DNA of 18,817 bases, taken from positions 1 to 18,817 of the forward strand of contig DQFX01000078.1 in assembly GCA_003531585.1 (NCBI GenBank), given 5' to 3'. This DNA is from Oscillospiraceae bacterium. GTDB taxonomy: Bacteria; Bacillota; Clostridia; Oscillospirales; Ruminococcaceae. The notes under the pieces were generated by a model. It worked only from the letters and a program-made list of their open reading frames with translations. It did not search any database and was not told the origin of the DNA. The position numbers and the translations under genes are program-made. Positions within the stretch are counted from its first letter, which is position 1. Each line of letters begins with the position of its first letter. Below are positions 14,566-18,817 of this stretch, one piece after another.

Positions 14566-16782
14566 ATGAATCTAACAGATTGTTTAAAATACATAGACCC
14601 CGCGTCGCTGGACTATCAGACCTGGGTGAACGTCGGCATGGCGCTGAAACACGAGGGGTATTCCTGCGACGTCTGGGACGACTGGAGCCGCAGCGACAGC
14701 CGCTATCATTCCGGCGAGTGCGCGAAGAAGTGGGAGAGCTTCGGCGGGAATCCGAACCCTGTCACCGGGGCGACGATAGTCCAGCTCGCAAAGGAGCGCG
14801 GAATGCCCGCCGCGGAAAGCCGCGCCCTGGACTGGGACGACGAGATATCATACGAAGCCCCGGAGGAACACGTCGTGGTCAACAGGAACTGGGTGGAAGG
14901 ACGCGAGATAAACCCGCCCGCCGACTGGAATCCCGCGCGGGAAATAATCCGCTACCTGGAAGCGCTGTTCGAGCCGGAGGACAAGGTCGGCTATGTCATG
15001 CAGAGCTACGAAAAGGACGGCAGGTTCATTCCCGCGAACAAGGGCGCCTACGACCGCACGGCGGGTCAGCTCATCGCGCACCTGTCGAAATGCGGCGGCG
15101 ATGTCGGCGCTGTCCTCGGGGACTACAACCCGCGCGCGGGGGCGTGGATACGCTTCAACCCGCTGGACGGCAGGGGTATCAAGAACGAGAACGTAACGGA
15201 ATTCCGCTACGCCCTGGTGGAGAGCGACAACGTGGACATCGAACAGCAGAACGCTATTATCCGCGAGCTGGAGCTTCCGGTCGCGGCGCTGGTCTACAGC
15301 GGCAAAAAGAGCCTGCACGCTATCGTCCGAATCGACGCGGAGAACTACGAGGAGTACCGCCGCCGGGTGGATTTCCTCTACCAGATATGCCAGAAGAACG
15401 GCTTACAGCCCGACACGCAGAACCGCAATCCCTCGCGGCTGTCGAGGATCCCGGGCGTACAGCGCGGCGAGAACCGGCAGTACATAGTCGATACGAACAT
15501 CGGCAAGGCGAGCTGGAACGAGTGGCGTGAGTGGATAGAGGGTGTGAACGACGACCTCCCGGGCTTCGAGAACGCGGCGGATTTCTGGAACGACATGCCG
15601 GAGCTTGCGCCGCCGCTTATCGGGGGAGTTCTCCGGCAGGGGCACAAAATGCTCATCGCGGGACCCTCAAAGGCGGGCAAGTCGTTCGCGCTGATAGAGC
15701 TGTGCGCGGCTATCGCGGAGGGGCGCGAGTGGCTCGGCTGGAAAGTCGCGCAGGGACGTGTTCTGTACGTCAATCTGGAGCTGGACAAGGCTTCCTGCGA
15801 GCACAGATTTGCTGACATCTACAACGCGCTCGGCTGGAAGCCGGAGAACCTCCGGAACATCGACATCTGGAACCTGCGCGGCAAGTCCGTGCCTATGGAC
15901 AAGCTCGCGCCGAAGCTGATACGCCGCGCCGCAAAGCGGAACTACCTCGCGATAATCATCGACCCGATATATAAAGTCATAACCGGCGACGAGAACTCAG
16001 CCGACCAGATGGCGCACTTCTGCAACCAGTTCGACAAGGTCTGCACGGAGCTTGGCTGCGCGGTGATATACTGCCACCATCACTCAAAGGGAGCGCAGGG
16101 AGCGAAGCGCAGCATGGACAGAGCCTCCGGCTCCGGCGTGTTCGCCCGCGACCCGGACGCGCTGCTCGACCTCATCGAGCTGGGGCTTCCGGAGGCGCTC
16201 ATTAAGGAGGAGCAGAACAAGGCGGTGTGCAATATCTGCTATGACCTGCTCGCCCGAAGCGGCAAGGCAGGCGACATTTCACAGGACGATATGGTTACGG
16301 CTAAGGCAATGCGGGAGCACGTCAGAAACGCGCTTGCGGGGGATTCCCTGCGGCAGGCGGAGGAAAGTATATCGGCGGCGGAGAAGCTGGCTGAAAGCCG
16401 TTCCGCGTGGCGTATCGAGGGCACTCTGCGAGAGTTCCCGAAGTTCCCGCCGGTGAATGTGTGGTTCGATTATCCGATTCACAGGATAGACATGTCGGGG
16501 GTGCTGAAAGACGTCAACGCTGACGGCGATATCCCGCAGTGGCAGAGGGTCGCAGAGAAGCGCCGCGCACAGGCGAAAAAGCAGAACGACGGCAACAAGG
16601 TGAAATTCGAAAATGCGCTCGCAATGGCGAACATGGGCGAACCTCCGACGGTGCAAATGCTCTCCGATTATACGGAGGTCAGCGAGCGTACTATCCGCAG
16701 ATGGGTGGATAAATATGGTTACTGGATTGACAAAAACACTATGGCAGTTGTCAAAAAGTCAGACGGCGGCACGTCAGAATAA
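14566..16782 (+). CDS. Phage primase-helicase (PriCT_2, AEP-like primase, RepA-like helicase)
   Basis: A 738-residue replication protein. Residues 5-80 match PriCT_2 (WVNVGMALKHEG, WDDWSRSDSRYHSGE, KKWESFGG). The section 120-325 resembles an archaeo-eukaryotic-type primase: YALVESDNVD (215-224), YSGKKSLHAIVRIDA (244-258) and NPSRLSRIPG (288-297). From about 345 a RecA-fold AAA_25/RepA-like helicase follows, with Walker A IAGPSKAGKS (364-373), Walker B LAIIIDPIYKV and IYCHHHSKG. The C-terminus ends in a helix-turn-helix (LSDYTEVSERTIRRWVDKYG) that may bind the origin. I chose ATG 14566, which has AAAGG 7 bases upstream and lies just after a repeat element. An upstream frame from 14317 would only read through the repeat and the helicase end. 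It makes primers and unwinds DNA for phage replication. Confidence 0.9.
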   Translation: MNLTDCLKYIDPASLDYQTWVNVGMALKHEGYSCDVWDDWSRSDSRYHSGECAKKWESFGGNPNPVTGATIVQLAKERGMPAAESRALDWDDEISYEAPEEHVVVNRNWVEGREINPPADWNPAREIIRYLEALFEPEDKVGYVMQSYEKDGRFIPANKGAYDRTAGQLIAHLSKCGGDVGAVLGDYNPRAGAWIRFNPLDGRGIKNENVTEFRYALVESDNVDIEQQNAIIRELELPVAALVYSGKKSLHAIVRIDAENYEEYRRRVDFLYQICQKNGLQPDTQNRNPSRLSRIPGVQRGENRQYIVDTNIGKASWNEWREWIEGVNDDLPGFENAADFWNDMPELAPPLIGGVLRQGHKMLIAGPSKAGKSFALIELCAAIAEGREWLGWKVAQGRVLYVNLELDKASCEHRFADIYNALGWKPENLRNIDIWNLRGKSVPMDKLAPKLIRRAAKRNYLAIIIDPIYKVITGDENSADQMAHFCNQFDKVCTELGCAVIYCHHHSKGAQGAKRSMDRASGSGVFARDPDALLDLIELGLPEALIKEEQNKAVCNICYDLLARSGKAGDISQDDMVTAKAMREHVRNALAGDSLRQAEESISAAEKLAESRSAWRIEGTLREFPKFPPVNVWFDYPIHRIDMSGVLKDVNADGDIPQWQRVAEKRRAQAKKQNDGNKVKFENALAMANMGEPPTVQMLSDYTEVSERTIRRWVDKYGYWIDKNTMAVVKKSDGGTSE

Positions 16783-16938
16783 CGTCATGCCAAAATGCCG
16801 GAATTTGACGGCGGCACGTTATTTTATATGCCGCCGCCGGAAGTGGCACCCATTTATATATAGTCGTGCCGACCATACCTGTCATGTGCGTACGGTAGGA
16901 CACCGCCCTGGGGGTCGGCGGTGTCCCCTACACGCACA
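16762..16938. other. Repeat and stem-loop cluster, candidate replication origin or RNA element
   Basis: This spans the end of the primase gene and most of the 201-base gap before RusA. GACGGCGGCACGT occurs at 16762-16774 and again at 16807-16819. GGCA/TGCC-type arms enclose AT-rich loops three times: 16768-16791 (weak), CGGCGGCA/TGCCGCCG at 16809-16836 and GGCAC/GTGCC at 16845-16870. A longer stem follows, GGACACCGCC/GGCGGTGTCC (16898-16907, 16917-16926), extended by TGTGCGT/ACGCACA (16885-16891, 16932-16938). None has a T-run of terminator type. Position beside the primase-helicase suits an origin. Confidence 0.45.
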
Positions 16939-16983
16939 CGACAATGACCCCGGATTTTTTCTCAGAAAGGAGAATGTAATTTA

Positions 16984-17391
16984 ATGGTAAATTCAGACAT
17001 GCAGTTCTTCCTGCCGATGATACCCCCGACGGTTACGGCGCAGGAGCATAAGGTCACAGTCCGGAACGGCAGACCGCGCTTTTACGACCCTCCGGAACTC
17101 AAAGAAACCCGCGCGAAGCTCACGGCGTACCTGGCAAAGCATAAGCCGGAGAAGCCGTACACAAAGGGCGTACATCTGGAGGTTCGCTGGTGCTTCCCTC
17201 TGAAATTCAAGCACCGCGACGGCGAGTACCGCACGACCCGCCCGGACACGGATAATTTGCAGAAGCTCCTCAAGGACTGCATGACTGCTGTCGGATTCTG
17301 GAAGGACGACGCACTTGTCGCTTCGGAGCTGTGCGAAAAGTTCTGGGCGCAGATTCCCGGAGTATTCATCAGAATCGAGGTGCTGGAATGA
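16984..17391 (+). CDS. rusA: RusA-family Holliday junction resolvase
   Basis: A 135-residue protein of the RusA family, which cuts four-way DNA junctions formed in recombination. The family core is visible at about 78-106: TTRPDTDNLQKLLKDCMTAV then GFWKDDALV, with the acidic catalytic residues Asp (PDTDN), Asp (KDCMT) and Asp-Asp (WKDDA). The N-terminal part begins with the usual MQFFLPMIPPT. ATG at 16984 lies 11 bases after GGAG, slightly long spacing; no better in-frame start exists, and the ATG at 16975 is followed at once by TAA. The gene follows the stem-loop region after the primase and ends with an ATGA overlap with the next gene. It would resolve intermediates made by the upstream recombination genes. 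Confidence 0.9.
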   Translation: MVNSDMQFFLPMIPPTVTAQEHKVTVRNGRPRFYDPPELKETRAKLTAYLAKHKPEKPYTKGVHLEVRWCFPLKFKHRDGEYRTTRPDTDNLQKLLKDCMTAVGFWKDDALVASELCEKFWAQIPGVFIRIEVLE

Positions 17392-17597
17392 AACTCGAAG
17401 AAGTGACCAAGGCGGCGGAGCAGGGCGCGGTAGTCCTGCACACGCACATGGGGATAACCTCCAGGTGCAGGATATCCGGAGTTATCACGCGGTACGCAAA
17501 AGGCGGCTGGACGTACTCCCTGGAGCTGATGGACGTAAATACGCCCAGCGTGATAATCGCCGCGCTGGACGAGGTGGAGGTGGAGAAAAATGCGTGA
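17388..17597 (+). CDS. Small protein of unknown function
   Basis: A 69-residue protein, starting with an ATGA overlap with RusA and preceded by GAGGTG. It has a short helical N-terminus (MKLEEVTKAAEQGA) and then a beta-strand-rich stretch (VVLHTHMGITSRCRISGVIT, then GWTYSLELMD and SVIIAALDEVEV), like a small barrel or SH3-type fold. I do not recognise a family. Small genes like this are common after RusA in Clostridia prophages. Its end overlaps the ATG of the ancestral YopX start at 17590 by eight bases. The coding call rests on spacing, ribosome site and operon position. Confidence 0.65.
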   Translation: MKLEEVTKAAEQGAVVLHTHMGITSRCRISGVITRYAKGGWTYSLELMDVNTPSVIIAALDEVEVEKNA

Positions 17598-17986
17598 GAT
17601 ACTTTTCCGCGGGGAAGCGGGTGGATAACGGCGAGTGGGTAGAAGGTTATTATGCTTCAATAGGCGAATATCACTACATACTTACAGGGCGACTTGAACT
17701 GGTTCCATATCTCGGTTTTGAACATTTTCTTGTCAATCCCGACACCGTCGGTCAGTTCACCGGGCTGGAAGATAAGCTCGGAACAAAGATATTTGAGGGA
17801 GATGTCATTGACGACCTCGGTATTGAATATATCGTGGTCTTCGATAGCGACTACGCGCAGTTTAGGGGCAAATTTGATGGTTGGAACGCTGAAATCAGCC
17901 ATATTGCAAGCAGATGTGAAGTAATCGGCAACATCTACGACAATCCGTACGACAAACCCGGAACTGATGGAGGTGAGCGGGAATGA
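17594..17986 (+). CDS. YopX-family protein with frameshifted start
   Basis: A 130-residue protein of the YopX phage family: GKRVDNGEWVEGYYASI, YHYILTGRLELVPYLG, FLVNPDTVGQFTGLEDKLGT then KIFEGDVI, and IGNIYDNPYD near the end. YopX proteins normally begin MREILFRGKR. Here ATG at 17590 does encode MREILFRG, but a run of four G (17611-17614) shifts the frame and gives EAGG and a stop at 17626. Removing one G would restore MREILFRGKRVDNGEW exactly. In the sequence as given, the body can be made only from another start, most simply GTG 17594 (MRYFSAGKRVDNG), with GGTGGAG about 8 bases upstream. It may therefore be an altered but working gene, a recent pseudogene or a read error. YopX function is unknown. 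Confidence 0.8.
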   Translation: MRYFSAGKRVDNGEWVEGYYASIGEYHYILTGRLELVPYLGFEHFLVNPDTVGQFTGLEDKLGTKIFEGDVIDDLGIEYIVVFDSDYAQFRGKFDGWNAEISHIASRCEVIGNIYDNPYDKPGTDGGERE

Positions 17987-18462
17987 GGTGTGACAATTGC
18001 CCGTTATGCCCTATCGCTCAGGACGATGTCTGCTTTGAAGCAGAGGGCAAATATGGTATAGAACACGAAGACGGTATGCTTGGCTGCACACACCCATGGA
18101 ACTGGGTCAAGAAACGTGACGAGGAGTACACAGAGCACTTGGGCGCTATGGGTACAGATATGGGTCTTGAAATGGACTTGTCCGAAAAAGACCTTGCGGC
18201 GCTGACGGAATTATGCAAGCATGCGGTGGGTCTTGATAGCCACAATCCTTATCACAGGCATGGAAAAGCGTTCTACAAGCCGTATCGCAACTACTACTGC
18301 GATAAATTGTCCGGAAACAAGCTGCTTGACAAGCTGACAGGCGTCTTGGGACTGGCAGAAAAAAAGCAGAGCGAACGATACACATACTACTACTTGACCC
18401 GTGCCGGGCTGGACTGGCTCGGCAGGCGGCTCAAGATAGAGATTGGAGATGAGAGAAAGTGA
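17983..18462 (+). CDS. Hypothetical protein with N-terminal cysteine cluster
   Basis: A 159-residue protein starting with an ATGA overlap with the YopX stop and a GGAGGTG site about 9 bases upstream. The N-terminus MRCDNCPLCPIAQDDVCF carries Cys 3, 6, 9 and 17, with another Cys at 35, suggestive of a small zinc- or cluster-binding knob. The middle is acidic. The last 60 residues (YRNYYCDKLSGNKLLDKLTG, then RYTYYYLTRAGLDWLGRRLK) look like a winged-helix-type fold seen in small phage proteins. I do not recognise a family. Codon use is less GC-rich than in the replication genes upstream, suggesting a separate origin of this accessory block. Confidence 0.7.
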   Translation: MRCDNCPLCPIAQDDVCFEAEGKYGIEHEDGMLGCTHPWNWVKKRDEEYTEHLGAMGTDMGLEMDLSEKDLAALTELCKHAVGLDSHNPYHRHGKAFYKPYRNYYCDKLSGNKLLDKLTGVLGLAEKKQSERYTYYYLTRAGLDWLGRRLKIEIGDERK

Positions 18463-18662
18463 GTGAATCAGCCAAAATGGATTCTATTCGTGAATATATC
18501 AAAAGCGGGATTGCGCGCTGCGAGTTCGAAAAGCGAAAAGCCGCGACGGAAATAGTTCGGCAGCAGGAGCGAATCGATGTGTTCGACGACCAGATAACAA
18601 CTCTGAAAATGCTTCTGGATAATCTTGATGCCGAGGAAAAAGAGGTGAGTGGGAATGAGTGA
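18459..18662 (+). CDS. Small coiled-coil protein of unknown function
   Basis: A 67-residue protein from GTG 18459, overlapping the previous stop by four bases (GTGA), with GGAG about 10 bases upstream. ATG 18477 (MDSIREY) is a possible later start. The sequence is almost all charged helix with heptad-like spacing (SGIARCEFEKRKAATEIV, then IDVFDDQITTLKMLLDNLDA), so it probably forms a coiled coil. No family recognised. It overlaps the next gene by eight bases. Confidence 0.6.
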   Translation: MSESAKMDSIREYIKSGIARCEFEKRKAATEIVRQQERIDVFDDQITTLKMLLDNLDAEEKEVSGNE

Positions 18663-18817
18663 ATATGATAACCTCGCAGATCTGGAGGTACCGGGGGCAG
18701 CACACAATAAAATGCAGCATGCCCTCGTCCCTGTCAGCAGTGGAGGAATCCGTGGCGACGGCCTATTCTGCGGAGACTTCTACAGAATCAAGGCAGCGCA
18801 CGCAGCCCAAATCCCAG
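18655..18817 (+). CDS. Start of an unidentified phage protein, cut by window edge
   Basis: ATG 18655 with GAGGTG upstream opens 54 codons without a stop to the end of the window, starting MSEYDNLADLEVPGAAHNKM and continuing to RIKAAHAAQIP. The start overlaps the preceding stop by eight bases, as is normal for this operon. No family recognised from the visible part. It continues the rightward accessory run, so the element extends beyond the window. Confidence 0.6.
   Translation, partial: MSEYDNLADLEVPGAAHNKMQHALVPVSSGGIRGDGLFCGDFYRIKAAHAAQIP

Noticed and set aside
17315..17593. Upstream extension of the YopX frame
   Set aside because: It lies in a different frame over RusA and the following small gene, with no family similarity before GKRVDNG.

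Overview
The window looks like a piece of a Clostridia (Firmicutes) chromosome, probably from a gut Oscillospiraceae/Ruminococcaceae-type host, carrying the left end of an integrated temperate phage or phage-like element. The reasons are strong AGGAGG-type ribosome binding sites, sigma-A-type promoters, the protein families present and the compact overlapping gene order. No species call is possible from sequence reading alone.

Left flank, about 1-3658 (inferred host side): an AT-rich leftward gene for a SIR2-domain protein of the antiphage NADase type (58-1734), followed leftward by the start of another gene cut by the window edge. Divergent from it is a two-gene operon for an ECF sigma factor (1964-2446) and a single-pass membrane protein that is probably its anti-sigma factor (2443-3519). 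A leftward terminator lies at 3576-3599. At 3659-3677 is a 19-bp sequence that, read leftward, matches the 3' end of a tmRNA (ssrA) or tRNA-Ala gene including CCA. I take it as the attachment core and left boundary of the element.

Integration and lysogeny, 3659-7206: candidate arm-type repeats, a tyrosine integrase, an ImmA/IrrE-type metalloprotease and a CI-like repressor are read leftward. A Cro-like paralogue of the repressor and a BRO-domain antirepressor are read rightward. Between the two regulators lie a good rightward promoter and three near-identical 19-bp operators.

Early and replication operon, 7212-16782, nearly all overlapping or closely spaced: a 17-codon small ORF, a second ImmA-like metalloprotease, three small proteins (one membrane, one double-HTH), a PAPS-reductase/PP-loop family protein, an SMC/RecF-like ATPase, a Sak4-type RecA-like ATPase, a DUF669 protein, an SF2 helicase and a primase-helicase. 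Together the last five resemble a self-contained phage recombination/replication module. Two AATTCGG-based repeat elements have entered this module, one in frame within the ATPase gene and one between helicase and primase.

Right part, 16783-18817: a cluster of repeats and stem-loops after the primase (a candidate origin or RNA element), a RusA Holliday-junction resolvase, and a run of small, overlapping accessory genes. These include a YopX gene whose start region appears to carry a one-base insertion. The last gene runs off the window. No packaging or structural genes are visible, so the element continues to the right, and its far end should carry the intact tmRNA or tRNA gene.
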